Shown one piece after another: positions 20,567 to 45,501 of a DNA stretch of 64,000 nucleotides; positions within the stretch are counted from its first letter, which is position 1, and every line of letters starts with the position of its first letter. The notes beneath the pieces are model-generated. The model did not search any database and was not told where the DNA came from. It saw only the letters and a list, made by a program, of their open reading frames with translations. The translations under genes and the position numbers were made by a program. The stretch spans positions 1,550,064 to 1,614,063 of the forward strand of contig OW051468.1 in NCBI GenBank assembly GCA_932521025.1. The letters run 5' to 3'. This DNA is from Oscheius onirici (lineage: Eukaryota > Nematoda > Chromadorea > Rhabditida > Rhabditidae).

Positions 20567-22306
20567 TTTCTGGAAGTAGTAATTGAGCACTCTAGTGAGA
20601 AAAATAAAGAGAAAACTGAAGAAAAAAATGAATAAAACCTGTTCAAAATCGCGCCAAATCTCCCGCTCAAAAACGGCGCGCAGGTTTGAACTTAAAGCGA
20701 GTGTGTACCTACGAAAAAAAGACGGGCTGTTTCTACCGTACTTTTGCGCGGCTTTTCAAAACATTTTTTATTCCAAAAGTTGCGAAAACGGCGTTTTTCA
20801 TCTATTTTTTCTTCTTTTCTACCTATTTCTCCAGGTAAATCAATCCTTCTGACAAAATACAACGAGAAATAGCAAAATAATAGCAGAAGAAAGTCAATCT
20901 AGCAGTAAAACGGTTTTTTTTACACAAAAATGTCAAAACCCGGCCATTTTCGTCCATTTCAAGGTGTCTTCTTCCATTTTTTTTTCTTCCACTATTTTCA
21001 ACATGCTTTTTACGATAAACATCATGAGAACAGAAGAAAACGGCAAAAAAGCAGTGAAAGCTCCATTTTGTCAAGGTTTATTGCGCTTCCCGCCAATTTC
21101 TTGAGCTCGCTGCGCGCCAGCTTGCTCGCACGGGCGCAGTAGGGTTACTCGCTTTAAAATATCCCACGGCTTCTATTTTCTTCCATATTTTCTCCTCAAT
21201 CTTTCATGTCTCTTGTATAATTTTTTTTCTTAAAACCTTTAGAAACATTCTATCGACGCTTTCAGGGATGCGCGCCCGGACCGGGCGCAAATTTGTCCGG
21301 AGCTGGCAGTGGCCGGGCAAGTGCTTTTTGGCTGCCCGGGTAGCTGCCGGGCAAACCGCACGGACCGGGTAGGCTATTGCCCGGACCGGGCAGGTGTCTG
21401 CCCGGTCTGGGCGCGCATCTCTGGACGCTTTTATAAAAAAATTAACCCAAAAAACGGATGTACCCTTTCCTAAATACCGTATTGCAACGCACAAACTTTA
21501 TCCAATGATTGTAGCCCACATTTTTACTTTTTCAACGTCTATTTATTGTCTTTACATTATGAGAGCGTTGTAGAAGATGCAGGACGAAATAAGGAAACCA
21601 AATTCGAGCTAAAATGGATATTTTTTGTTGCTCCTGGGGAAAAGACTTTTCCTTTCTCTCCCTTACGAAATTTCCACTTTCCCGCTACTGGACGTGATTG
21701 CGTATTGGACTACGGTAATCAAAACTGAGTGACATCACACACGAGGGGCCACCCCGCCGATCCAGTTCGGCCAGAACGGCAACAGGCTCGGTTCTTCCTC
21801 TCTGCCCGTTCGGACCTTGTTCCCAGCTGCTTCTTCATCAATTTTTAACTAAATGTCTCGTAAAATTGCTGAGTTATCGCTAGATTTGTGTCAAAATGGT
21901 GTACTCTTGAAAAATGAATGTAAAAGGTCGCTCTAACCTCTTCCAATTTGTTGCAGCTTGGGTATTATGAGGCATCCATGATGCTGGAAGCGGTTTTTTC
22001 ACTAAAAAAAATCACCTCAAATGATTTTTTTACCTGTCGGACAGTGTCACCTTTCTTACAATTCCGTTTCCTGGTCCTGGGTTCACTTTTCACGTGAATT
22101 CTGCTCATTTCACGTGTATTTACAATAACCTTCCTGTTTTCGACCTATTTTACTCGGAAATCGAATAAAACCTTCGCTGAAACGTCCTATTGACGCATTT
22201 TCTCACACCATGACTCACCTGGCCGATTTCATTGACTCTTATGCTCCAAAGTTTTCCTTGTTGCTAGTTTTTTTCGTCAGAAAATATAAAAAAGCACATT
22301 TATAGA
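20567..22306. other. Divergent intergenic, RAD54 to SNX3
   Basis: Contains the hAT-type MITE at 21263-21423. A possible larger element, 20692-21160, has the end pair TTAAAGCGAGT / ACTCGCTTTAA but no supporting duplication. No coding frame was recognised in the rest. Confidence 0.5.
21263..21423. mobile_element. hAT-type MITE with 8-bp target duplication
   Basis: A 161-bp GC-rich element starts CAGGGATGCGCGCCCGGACC and ends GGTCTGGGCGCGCATCTCTG (one-or-two-mismatch inverted repeats). It is flanked on both sides by GACGCTTT (21255-21262 and 21424-21431). CAGGG ends and an 8-bp duplication are hAT hallmarks. The interior is built of GCCCGGACCGGGC-like blocks. Confidence 0.92.
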
Positions 22307-23282
22307 ATGAGCGCAGCGACTCAGAGGCTCCAGGCCAAGAGGCAGACTTTGGATGAGGCTTACGCTCCGCCGGCCAACTTCCTGGAAATTGAGGTGATCA
22401 ATCCCGTCACCCACGGCGTCGGAAAGTTGCGCTATACCGACTATGAGATTCGAATGAGGGTAATCTATCATTTTATCAGGTTTTTACCTAATTTTTTAAA
22501 GTCAAATCTGCCCGTCTTCAAACAGAAGGAATCGTCAGTTCGACGCCGTTACAGCGACTTTGAATGGCTTCGTGGCGAACTGGAACGCGATAGTAAGGTT
22601 CGTAGCTTTGTGTTTATTTGGACGCAACGGTGTAAACTATGGGCTGATTGGGGGAAAAGGGCATACTTTCTTCCCTCAGATGTGTCAATATTATCAGATT
22701 GTCGTGCCGACATTGCCCGGAAAATCACTGAAACGTCAGCTGCCGTTCCGTTCCGACGATGGCATCTTCGAGGAGGAGTTTGTCGAGAGGAGGAGAAAGT
22801 CCTTGGAGACTTTTATCAACAAGTAAGTTCTTGTTCGCGTTAAAAATTGGATACTCAACAAAGCAGCCAAATTTGAACTTTTTGCTTTGCTGAATTTACC
22901 ACGCAAAACTTTGGATACTCAGATACCCAGTCAATTTCAAATTTTTTGGATGAGTCTTTATGTTTTCAAGCCAAATTGATGACGTTGTCGCAACTTCTTA
23001 CCTTCTCTAAAACGTACACAAAAATTCTGTACTGTTAGAGACGAGAAATTGCGTACTGTCTCACCCCAATTTGCTTACAAAATGTGATAAAAGTAGGCGT
23101 ATTTCTACGTAATTTCGCATAACCAACCGTTTTGTTCAAAATGTGCATAAAAGGTTCATAATGAGCACTTTTTCAGAGTAGCCGGCCATCCTCTTGCCCA
23201 GAACGAGCGCAGTCTTCACATCTTCCTCCAGGAAACCACAATCGACAAGAATTACGTGCCGGGAAAGATTCGTACCGCCTAA
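22307..23282 (+). CDS. SNX3: Sorting nexin 3 (PX-domain endosomal protein)
   Basis: Four exons (22307-22459, 22502-22597, 22698-22822, 23177-23282) encode about 159 residues, near the 162 of human SNX3. The order matches the orthologue: LDEAYAPPANFLEIEVINPV, PX-domain core SSVRRRYSDFEWLRGELERD (the Arg-Arg-Tyr set binds PI3P), VPTLPGKSLKRQLPFRSDDG, a C-terminal helix ending INKVAGHPLAQNERSLHIFL and YVPGKIRTA. SNX3 works with retromer on early endosomes in cargo recycling. TTTATAG ends one base before the ATG. The 354-nt intron 3 is the only long one. Confidence 0.97.
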
Positions 23283-24869
23283 TTTTTCACCATTTTCCGT
23301 ACCTATTCCCATTGAAAAGTTGTATTAGTGCCGGTAAGCCCCTCTCTTCCCTGAATTCCCACATAATATCTCCTGTAAATTTTTACATTTTGTAGCCCCA
23401 TATTCTGTGATTTCTTCCTGAATTTCTCATCCCTTTTTGTATACACAAATTTTTACACATGAATCTTGTCTCTAAGCCGGTTTCTCTAGAAAATGGGTCC
23501 CCTAAACTATAAAGCGCCTACTTTAGGCTATCAGCGAGCGGGAGACGATAAGCGTCGTTTTCTCTCTCATCTCGGGAGAGAAACAGTACTGTTTTGGTCA
23601 TTTCTGTTGATGTTTGGCTCAATTTTTACAAGAAACCCGAGATCTTATTATTTATTATGCAAATGGCCTTGGAAAGGGCCAAGGACTCGTATAGCCGATA
23701 GCGGCAGGCCTAGGATTAAGATAATTGCTTCCTTCCCGTTTTTTTGGATCTTTTCTCAATTTTTTTTTCATCTGAATATCCGAGATAGCTTCGGAAATGT
23801 CGTGCTGCTGTGCTTTTCTTCCACTTTATTCACTTCTTAGAAGATTGAGATCCTGGTCAGTGAAAGTTTTGTCTATACGAGGAAAGTGATACAAATGTAC
23901 ATTGTTTTGCGTCTATACGTGTAAATTTAGATGTTTCGACAGACTTTAACGGTTTTTATGTATTTTCTGCATTTTTGGAGCTATTCCTTGATGCTGAAAA
24001 CGGAAAAGATCAGAAAAATTGTCGAGAAAAAATATAAAATGCTTTCATTATAAATTGTTGTTTGCGCGCCGTACGTAACTTCGCGTCAAGAATACTTTTT
24101 ACAGTTTCAATTACGCAACTGCGATTTTGCTTTTTTAGGTCGACAACGACATTTTCGAGCTTTTTGATGTTCTACAAAGTTGTAGAGGAGATCAAGGGCT
24201 ACATTTTTGTAGCACATCGGAAAGTTGAAAAATTCTGTCTTCAGCCCTAAAAAAAAGAAGTTTCGAGATTGGAAGGGATCACTTGTTTTTACGAAAAGGA
24301 CAATTCTATTTGTGCAATCATGACTCATAGCGGTAGACACGGCTGGAAGAGATCATAACAATACGAAAAAGTCTCTCTGCAGAGGTCACAGGATTCTCTC
24401 TCCCAACGCCGCCGACGGAACACCTCCCATTGTTTGTCCACTGTTTCTGCCGTCCAGCCTATGTGCTCTCTCTCGCCAGCCGGCCTCCGGTCACTTTTCG
24501 CCCCCTTCCTGTTTTCTTTTTTCGACTTTTTTTCCTTCTTCTGAAGTGCGCATCGCGTCATTTCCGCGAAAGAGACTCTCGCCTTTTGTTACCCATGTAT
24601 GGAATTTTTCCAGCTGACCCAGTTTTTGAAGGCAAGTCTCTTTAGTTGTTATCCCTGACCGCTATTTCCTGTACTAAAATGGAGTCCTTTTTCTGTAAGT
24701 TTGACCTGTTTGACCATTTCCTTTTTCTCATACCCTCTCTGTCTCATTGCTTTCTTCCCTCACTTCCCTTGTCATTACCAGCTCGCTGCCAAAGTGAATG
24801 TTTTTTTCGGTCCTCAAAAGTTGAAAAACAATTTTATCATCGTTTTCTACTCAAAACAATTTAGCACAA

Positions 24870-25010
24870 GAAAAATTTTCCGGGCGGACTCGAATCCGGA
24901 TTGTTTGTGTCAAACGCGGCGCCACTTACTACTACACCAAAATTTTTGGCGCGGACGTACAAACAGACGAAAACAACGAAAACAGAATCCGTCACAGACA
25001 TTTTAATAGT
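24870..25010 (-). mobile_element. SINE copy with tRNA-like promoter (reverse)
   Basis: On the minus strand the leader TGTCTGTGACGGATTCTG and the tRNA-like segment (A-box region TGGTGTAGTAGTAAGTGG, B-box GGATTCGAGTCC) line up with the copy at 2946-3060, including the AAAATTTTGGTGTA junction. Confidence 0.6.
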
Positions 25011-25129
25011 TCAGCTAGACAGTCATTGATTCAAAGGAATCCTCTGGAAAAAGAGTACAGACTACTGTATGCTGCATACTCACACTCTTGTTTATCTGCA
25101 CCAAAAACTTCTTCAATAAGGTTTTATTA

Positions 25130-25800
25130 CATACCATAACTCGCCTGACCTTCTCAGTCTCTCTGTTCTGTTCCTGTCAGTCTCTCTGCTTCTCTGTCAC
25201 CTGTCTTTCGATCTTTTCTCCTGTTCCATAACTGTCTTCTTCTTCCGTTCTCCCCCTGAAAAATGTCGGTGACTTGCCGCCGGCAACCACTGACTCGACT
25301 GCTCTCTCTATTGTTATCGTTCCCTTCATACGCTGTTTAGTTTGTTCTTCTCGTTTTCCATTGTTGTTCCTCCAGAATGGTCACAGTTGTTCCGTTCTGT
25401 TGCCTGGACGATACTTCTTTTCGCTTCCCGTTATGCTGACTGAGAGCGGAAGTGGATAAGAATCAGGCCCAAGTTTCCGAGTGTTTCGTTCGGGGGTCGC
25501 GTGTGTCTGAACTTTATTGCTGTCAGTATTCCAGTCTCTCTAACTCTCAGCCTGTTCATGAGACTCAAACTCTTGCTCTCTGTCTCTCTGTTCTTCTGTC
25601 CCTCTGCCCCTCTGTCATTCTGTCCCTCTGTCTTTTTGCCTTTTTGTCTCCCTGTCTCCCTGTCTCTCACTCTCACTCTCACTCTACCTCTCTGCCTCTC
25701 TGTCCCTCTGTCATTCTGTCCCTCTTTCCTTCTGTTCCTCTGTCCCCTTGTTCATCTATCCCCTAAACTCTCGACAACATCCTCTTCCTGTCCCTGACTC
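25130..25800 (+). repeat. Pyrimidine-rich CTCTGTCTC low complexity
   Basis: Imperfect CTCTCTGTCYCTCTGTC runs. The opposite-strand equivalent of the GACAGAGA repeats in the DOMON introns. Confidence 0.75.
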
Positions 25801-26133
25801 ACAGACGCTTTTCTGCCTGTTTCAACATTTACGAATAAGATGGTATCTTAGCAGGACCTGATCCTGCTGTTTTCTTCCCATATTCCCTTCAAAATGATAG
25901 CCTGTGTAATCAATGCAGCCTGGTCACATCGATAAGCAAACTTTTCCCACCGCTCTGAGCCTCCTTCCGGTTATTTAGTCTCCCAGTCTTTAGTCCTTAC
26001 AACCTTGTCTCATCGATGTAAAACCGTATCTTGAAGATTCGGTCTCGTCACCACGAATTAGCGCCTAACTGTCACAACTTGTATCTCTCCCGTTTTCCCA
26101 TTTCTCTTCCAAAACAGAATCAGTTTGCAGCCA

Positions 26134-39169
<13,036 letters not shown>

Positions 39170-40134
39170 TAATAATAGAAAATCAAACAAAGGCGCGTAT
39201 ATTGTACACAATGAACATTATTATGAAGTTTTTTTTATGGATAGGGAGACAAAAAAAAGGAAGAACTGTGTCGATCGGTCATTGCTCCGAAGAAATTCGT
39301 AAATTGAGGGTTTCACGAATTTCAAACTTTCCGCGCACCTGAAATCCGGCGGCAAATTCCATTTTTACCTGTTTTCAAAAAAAAAAAAAACTTTGAGAAA
39401 CTTTGCCTTCTCACAATCAGAAAATTTCTTCGTACTTTCTTGTAGGCATGGGAACGGGCCGGGCCGAGATTTCAGGGCAAAGGGCCTGGACCGGCCCACC
39501 AGGGCCCGCTCCCCAGACTTGACCATCGGACCGGAATCAGACCAAAAATGAAGCTGGTCATATTACAGTGCATTTTAGCGTATTTTAGAACTAAATAGAT
39601 GAATAGTAATATTGTTATATTTTGCTGACATTTTTCACTAAAAATGATGAGAAAATGCACATTTTGGTAAAAAAAACATCCCTTTTTTCTAAAAATTTTC
39701 CAAATCTCGGCCCAAGCCCGGCCCGCTCCCATGCCTACTTTCTTGTGTTTCTAAGCACCTCTCGACGATACTTCTTGTCAGAAATTATCTGCAGTGTAAC
39801 GAGCTATATTTTCTGTGAAAATATCATTCTCTTCACGATTTCTTCTCGACTTCGCATTGCTCAACATACGTTCCCTTTTCCTTAATGAATCTCATTGAAT
39901 GGTTTTGTTGCAGCTTGTGTGGAGCAGAAAAACCTTACCTGTGAGATATTTTATATCAAAAGTTGTAACAACAAAGTGCTTCTTTTGTTGTCTTGGCATG
40001 TACCCTCAGTTTGGTTCACCTTCAAAATCTCTTCTTACAGTCCTTCCGCCATTTTGTTGCCTTTAACTCGATTCTTGCCCATTTCTTTTCATAAATGTTT
40101 ACTGGAAGTAAATTCAAACACTTCCAGTCTCAAA
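39170..40134. other. Intergenic, Aster to BTB gene
   Basis: Holds the MULE-like element (39444-39736) and otherwise AT-rich sequence with no recognised gene. Confidence 0.5.
39444..39736. mobile_element. MULE-type MITE with 10-bp target duplication
   Basis: A 293-bp element with termini AGGCATGGGAACGGGCCGGG and the inverted GGCCCGCTCCCATGCCT, with a secondary match GCCGAGATTT / AAATCTCGGC. ACTTTCTTGT flanks both sides (39434-39443, 39737-39746). A 9-11 bp duplication points to Mutator-like transposase; hAT or others normally make 8. Confidence 0.9.
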
Positions 40135-41285
40135 ATGGCGGAGAAAACGCCAGAACCGATCTCACTCGGCGATCCGGAGCTGTCCGACGTTGCTCTGACC
40201 GTTGAAAATCAAGATTTCCTTGCTCACAAAATGGTCCTCGGCGCCCGCAGCGAGTACTTCAAAGCCCTGTTTTACGGACAGTACAAGGAGGTAACAAATT
40301 TGTGTGTTTTGAGACTAAATCGTATTTTTTAGGCCAATCAGAGTCGCGTTTCGATCGAGGACGTCTCCATCAAGCCTTTCCAGCGACTTCTTGAGATTAT
40401 TTACTTTGGAAAAGTCAGCGACGAAACGGAATTTCTGTCTGCTAAGAAGCGTTACGTCAGTTGGCCTCGTTCTTTGTGACTAGCAGTTTAGGAGTTACAA
40501 GATTTCTACGCAGACCACATTCTCAAAAGAAAGCACTTCCAGGAAATTAAACATTTCGACGCCAAGTGTCCGGGCGATCATTGCAGGGGTATACCTGTTC
40601 TATAATATTCGTCTGTAAATAACCTTCTTTTAGATTTCTGGAAGTACAGTACCGAGCTGCTGAAGGTAGCGGATCAATTCTGTTTGACTCCACTGGTCAA
40701 ACAATACCTTCAAAGTGCCATTTCCAACGACAATTGTGCTTACGATGACTGTGAAATTTGCTTCAATCGCTGGATTTTCGCCATAAAACACGGCCTGGAT
40801 GTCGCTCAAGACAAGGTTGATCACCTTTATATCGTATTTCTTACTATGTTCTTTAGAGAAACTATTCGAGAGATTGTCTCGGTGCCTGGATGACATTTTT
40901 TGCAAAAGGATCGCTGGACGGTATTGTTGAGTTCAGTCCTGCAGAAATTGGTAATATTTATGACAAAGGTGACAATTAGTGTTATCAATGAATTTTTCTT
41001 CTTTTGCATTTTTTACTTTTCACCGAGTTCTTGCTCGCTGCATCTACATTTTGCTATTATAGGCATTTGCTAAACGCAAGGCTAAATTTCATGCCTGAAC
41101 CTTAAAAATACATTCTCTAACCTCTCATAGCCATATTTCTGCTCTCGAAGACCTTGCGTACATTTTCGCGTCTCCCACCGCGACTTCGGGAAAAATGTGT
41201 GCATCAAATTGTAGAGCCTTTTCACATGATTTTTCTCGATTCTCATGCCATTTTTTCTGCTAATTTTTCAGGCTTGCTGCTTTAA
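40135..41285 (+). CDS. BTB/POZ-domain protein
   Basis: Exons 40135-40290, 40333-40455, 40492-40588, 40634-40815, 40857-40950 and a 14-nt last exon (41272-41285) give about 221 residues. The BTB fold is plain: LSDVALTVENQDFLAHKMVL, ARSEYFKALFYG, FQRLLEIIYFGKVSDET. After it comes a BACK-like helical region (LLKVADQFCLTPLVKQYLQS). No Kelch repeats follow, so it resembles short BTB-BACK proteins such as BTBD9's N half. Such proteins often act as Cul3 adaptors. The last exon (GLLL then stop) is uncertain. CTTCCAG ends 8 nt before the ATG. Confidence 0.82.
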
Positions 41286-41554
41286 ATTTTGCTAAATAAT
41301 TAAACAATAGAAAGACTTTCTTAATTGTGCGCTGCAAAAATGTCTTCAGATCATCCCTTTAAGTTTTCAATCCAGAATTTTCTCTGTGAACAGAAAATGG
41401 CCTCCCGTTTTCTTTGTCTCCGAAAATTGACTCTTCACCAAGCTCTCCTTTCCGTTTTGTTCTCTTTCTGTTAATTGTATGTCACTTTTCATCTATTTGT
41501 TACGAAACGGTCTTTTCTTTCTCTCTCGTTCGAAATAACTTCGTTTTCTTTCAG

Positions 41555-42063
41555 ATGGGCACCTTCACCGTCAACTACTTTGTCAAGAAGGCCATCTGGG
41601 AAAAGAAGGGCTATTGGCTGGCCAGCGTTGCCGTCTTCTACTTTGGCCGCTGCTGGGACAACGCAGGAATGGCCAAGGCCGAAATGATGAAAGTTAGTAG
41701 CTCTTTTTACTGCTAAATGCGACAAAGACTCGAAAGTTTTAATGTTGACGTGACTTTCTTAAGAAGCAGCATTTATACGCTGTGAGGTCATTGAAAAGTC
41801 GCTGGCATTGCCAGAAGTCCCAGAATTTTTTCGTATCGTACCGAAGACCTCAGAAATACGATCCATCCATCTCTTCGCCGCATTTCTTAGCGTAAAATCT
41901 ATACCATTATTCCAAGAAGATGATTTGAAAGTTTTACTGAAAGTGCTTGAGACCACTTTCCCTTGATACCACTGAATAATTCATCTATTTGCAGGGCCAT
42001 TCGAGGATGTACGCTTCGCGAATCGCCTCCGTGCCGGCCCACAGCGATCCCTGGAAGTATTGA
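41555..42063 (+). CDS. Small single-TM protein, NDUFB1-like (complex I accessory)
   Basis: Two exons (41555-41692, 41995-42063) encode 68 residues: a basic amphipathic start (VNYFVKKAIWEKKGY), one TM segment (YWLASVAVFYFGRCW) and a soluble tail with MKGHSRMYASRIA..SDPWKY. Size, single TM and a tail of the form (R/H)xxMYxxR..WK resemble complex I accessory subunit NDUFB1, but identity is low. It could be another small mitochondrial inner-membrane subunit. TTTCTTTCAG abuts the ATG. The next gene starts 178 bp downstream on the same strand. Confidence 0.6.
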
Positions 42064-42240
42064 GCCGATTTCACACAAACTTAGGATGTCGATCATTGAA
42101 TAAATTTTTTTCACATATTCTTATATTTTGTTGTGTAAAATACGAGTTTTCATACTCTTAAATTTCTGTGTCTTTGTCGTTTCTCCGTGTAATCTTGTTG
42201 TCCGGTCACCGTGGCCAACAACTGGAATTGGCAGCCGATT

Positions 42241-45200
42241 ATGCTGCCCGCTAGGCAGCAGTTTTTTGCCGGGCCAGCGATTCAGTCGATGACGACGGAT
42301 TCCGAAGAGGACAGGGAGTCTCAGGTGGGCTGAAAGGGATAAGAATTGTCTGAAATGGCCTTTCTAGCAAAGCGGAGAAGCCCAAACGGAAGATCATGCC
42401 GATACATTTGAGCCAAATGAGCAGTTAGTTCAGGCAAGACTAGCTGCTCTTTATCCAGCTCTCAGCATCAAAACGGCACAGGTTTGAAGCAAAAAAAAAC
42501 GCTGAAAATGTCCAGAATGTAGGAAAAACTTAGTTTGCCGACTAGATGGAATCCTGAGGACAAGGCCCGACATTTGTCTATCAGCCAGGACGGCCTCAGG
42601 ATCACGCACAAAAGTGAGTGTAAAAAGTGTTTATTTTAACCGCACAATTTGAAGGTATCGATCCGGCAAAAGCTCCGCCGAATCAGAGCAATGCCAGTGC
42701 TGTCAGGGCAAATCACCCGATCCCTCCAGTTTGTGGCGTCTATTACTTTGAGGTAACAGGTTTTTAAAGCAAAAAATATTAAATTACTCAGATAACAGTG
42801 AAAGATAGCCCCACAGGCTGTCTCGGCATAGGAATTTGCCAGAAAGGAGTCAACACGAACAGATTGCCAGGTTTACCTTATTTTTACGTCTAAATGTTCG
42901 ATTGTCGAGCTTTGTGACGTTCTGTGAAGAGCTAGCTTTCCGTAGGACAGTTTGCCTTGTTTTTACGGCTAGGAAGACGACTTTTCTGTTATCATGAGGC
43001 CAAAAATATTTTTTTCTTCAAAAAATATCCGGAAGTTCACTTTCTGTCTTAGGATGGGATTCGTGCTCTTACGGCTACCACGGCGATGACGGCCATTTTT
43101 TTTCCTCCAGCGGAAACGGGACCCAGTACGGCGAAAAATTCGGCACTGGCGACGTCGTAGGTTGTGGCGTAAACCTGATCGAAAATCACATCTTTTTCAC
43201 GAAGAATGGAGCTCACCAAGGTATTATTTTAATCGTTATTTTCCTCACAAGGATCCAGGCGTAGCAATGGAAGGCCTGGAATTCGGCACGGATCACTATC
43301 CCGTTATTGGCATGCAAAGCCCACACGAAAAGGTGGACACAAATTTTGGACAGCGTCCTTTCGCTTACGATGTCCGTGAAATCATGGCGGTGAGTTTTGG
43401 GGAAAGAAGTCTTGAAAAGGTTCTTTAGAATGCCCGCGGAGTGGTCAAAAAACAGATTGAGAAGGTCGAAATGGCCCTTTTGCTCAAGAGAGAATGGTGT
43501 CACAGGTTGGGAGCTTTTTTGTTCGAAAAAAGGGAAATCCTTCAGAATTGTGGCGAATTTCCTCCAGACCGAAGGCTTCAGTCAGTCATTTCTGGCCTTC
43601 AATCGTCATATAAACGAGCCAGCCGAGGAACCTACCGACATGATCCAAGGCAGAAAACGGATAATGGATCTTATCGTTGCTCACAAATGCGACGATGCAT
43701 TGCAAATAATCAGGACCTATTATCCGCAAATGATGGCCGGATCGGCAAAGAACAGACGAGAAGCCATGCTTCTGCTGAAAATTCAACAATTTGTCGAACA
43801 GGCCTATCAATTTGTGATGAAGGAGGAGAATTTGATGAGGAGATCGGCAACGAATGGCAGTTATTCAAATGGAAATTCTCGTGAGTTTTTGCTGAGAAAT
43901 TTCGCAAGAAAACGGTTTTAGAGCCTTCGACGTCAACCGGCCTGTCACAACGTGAGTTTGGGCATAAAAAAGCGGGATGATTTGTCGGCGATTTGAGAGA
44001 CTGAAAATAGCTTGAATCTGCTCAGTTTTACTAAACTCAGCAATATACTTGGGCGACTCGACTCGATTCCGAGTGTGTCTCGACTCGGACTCGACACGAC
44101 TCGAGGCACCCCACAAGTCGACTCGACTCGACATGGTCCACGAGTCGGACTCGAATCGGAATCGAGTCGACACTTTTGACTCGACGTCCAAGTATACTCA
44201 GCAATAGAAAGTTGCAGAAGTCTGATGTTTTCATCGTAAGCTTGTTCAGAGACGGAAAATAGCCCGGTTTTGCTTTTTTAGGGCTGTAAAAATATCCAGT
44301 TTGTGCTGAACGTATTTGAAGTCAAATACCAAGAAGAGAATGAAGTTTCCGATGAAAAGCTATCCATTTCGATCTGCTGCAATTTATAGCAGACTTTCAT
44401 GCCTCGAAGCTTCCAAAATGTCAGCCTTTTCGTAGCTCAAATTTGTCCTCGTGACTTTTTCTTCAGATTCGGACAACGAGACGACTAGCCGAAAAGGCCT
44501 GGCAGCAAGAATTTCCGTCGGCTCGAGACTGAGCGCCGAGCAGCCATGTTCCTCGAAGAATGGTAGCGCAAACGGCAACGGTGTAGCATTCCACGATGTC
44601 AGTGTCGAATTGGACGAGAAATCTAATGGCCAGCATCGTGGAGAAGCTCGACGAGCCGGAATTTCTTCAGAAATGTGAGTTTTCAGTCTCAAATGAGACC
44701 TGAAATCTTTGTAGAAACGCCAGACTAGGAGAACTGGTTCAGCTCGGTCGAGAAATGACGGAAGAGGCTCAAGAAGTCGATGACAGTTATCTCTCAAGTC
44801 TTGTTGATGAGGCGAAGCCTTGCATATACTTGAACAAGGACAGCTTCCGCAATCATCGTCTCCGGAGAAAATCGCATCTGGCCACTGTTGTCAAGAAGAT
44901 AAACAGTGCCATTATTGGTGAGTATAGTAGGAAAAGTTCTCTTTTTGTTCAAAAACATCATAACCGGCAGCTTTAAAATATTTTGAAAAATAAAATTTTG
45001 TGAAAACCTACAACTTTCGAAGCATAGCTCGGCTGAAAATGACAACGTTGAGCTAAAAATTGGTCAAGGGAGCTGAATAATGAGATCTGTCTGTTCCAGA
45101 ATCCTTCCACGAAGACACCGGTCTCCGCGGAATGCGTGGTCTTACCCTGGACAGAGTTCTTGAGCTCTGGAAGGACAAAAAACAGCAGATGCTGGATCAG

Positions 45201-45501
45201 GGCTGTCCTGCCACCGTTTTTGCCGAAGACAAGGAAATTGTAAGCGGATATCTATAAAAAACTGTATTGACGTTAGATTTATGGAACTTACGATGAAGAG
45301 TCCGAAACTTCGGAGGAGAGCGACTTTGAAGACGATGATGAAGATTCTAGTTGTACCGAAACCTCTGACGAAGACGTAGACGACGAGGACGGTTCCTTCG
45401 AAGATGGTTCCTCCTCCAGTTCTGGGGAGGAAGACAGCGAATCTGTGGATTCCGATCAACCGACCCATTCCCGGGCTCATATAAGCACTGCGGCCCATTA
45501 G
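42241..45501 (+). CDS. RanBP9/RanBP10-type scaffold (GID/CTLH ubiquitin ligase complex)
   Basis: Multi-exon gene with RanBP9 landmarks in order: [12 protein letters not shown] ([69 protein letters not shown], exons about 42655-43389); LisH/CTLH ([40 protein letters not shown], 43430-43830); a variable Ser/Gly linker; a CRA-like C half ([37 protein letters not shown]); then a long Asp/Glu/Ser-rich tail ([20 protein letters not shown]) absent from human RanBP9. The complex is a multisubunit E3 ligase. Exon 3 uses the acceptor AATGTAG| to keep phase ([13 protein letters not shown]). A foldback element sits in one intron. Confidence 0.9.
44044..44196. mobile_element. Foldback MITE of CGACT motifs with 8-bp duplication
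   Basis: 153 bp, termini TATACTTGG / CCAAGTATA, packed with GACTCGACTCG-like pentamers that fold back (TCGACTCGATTCCGAGT against ATCGGAATCGAGTCGA). CTCAGCAA flanks both ends (44036-44043, 44197-44204). Lies in a RanBP9-gene intron. The 8-9 bp duplication suggests hAT or MULE. Confidence 0.85.

Larger units (their letters stand above)
23283..26133. other. Intergenic, SNX3 to the Aster gene
   Basis: SNX3 3' region, a SINE-like copy (24870-25010), then about 700 bp of CTCTCTGTCTCTCTG-type sequence (25130-25800). Some short reading frames exist but none has a motif or a splice partner. Confidence 0.5.

Noticed and set aside
20692-21160. Possible 470-bp DNA element with TTAAAGCGAGT ends
   Set aside because: Only an 11-bp end pair, no target duplication and no second copy in the window.
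24870-24960. tRNA-Val-like gene
   Set aside because: Only the promoter boxes are tRNA-like; stems fail and the leader matches the SINE family.
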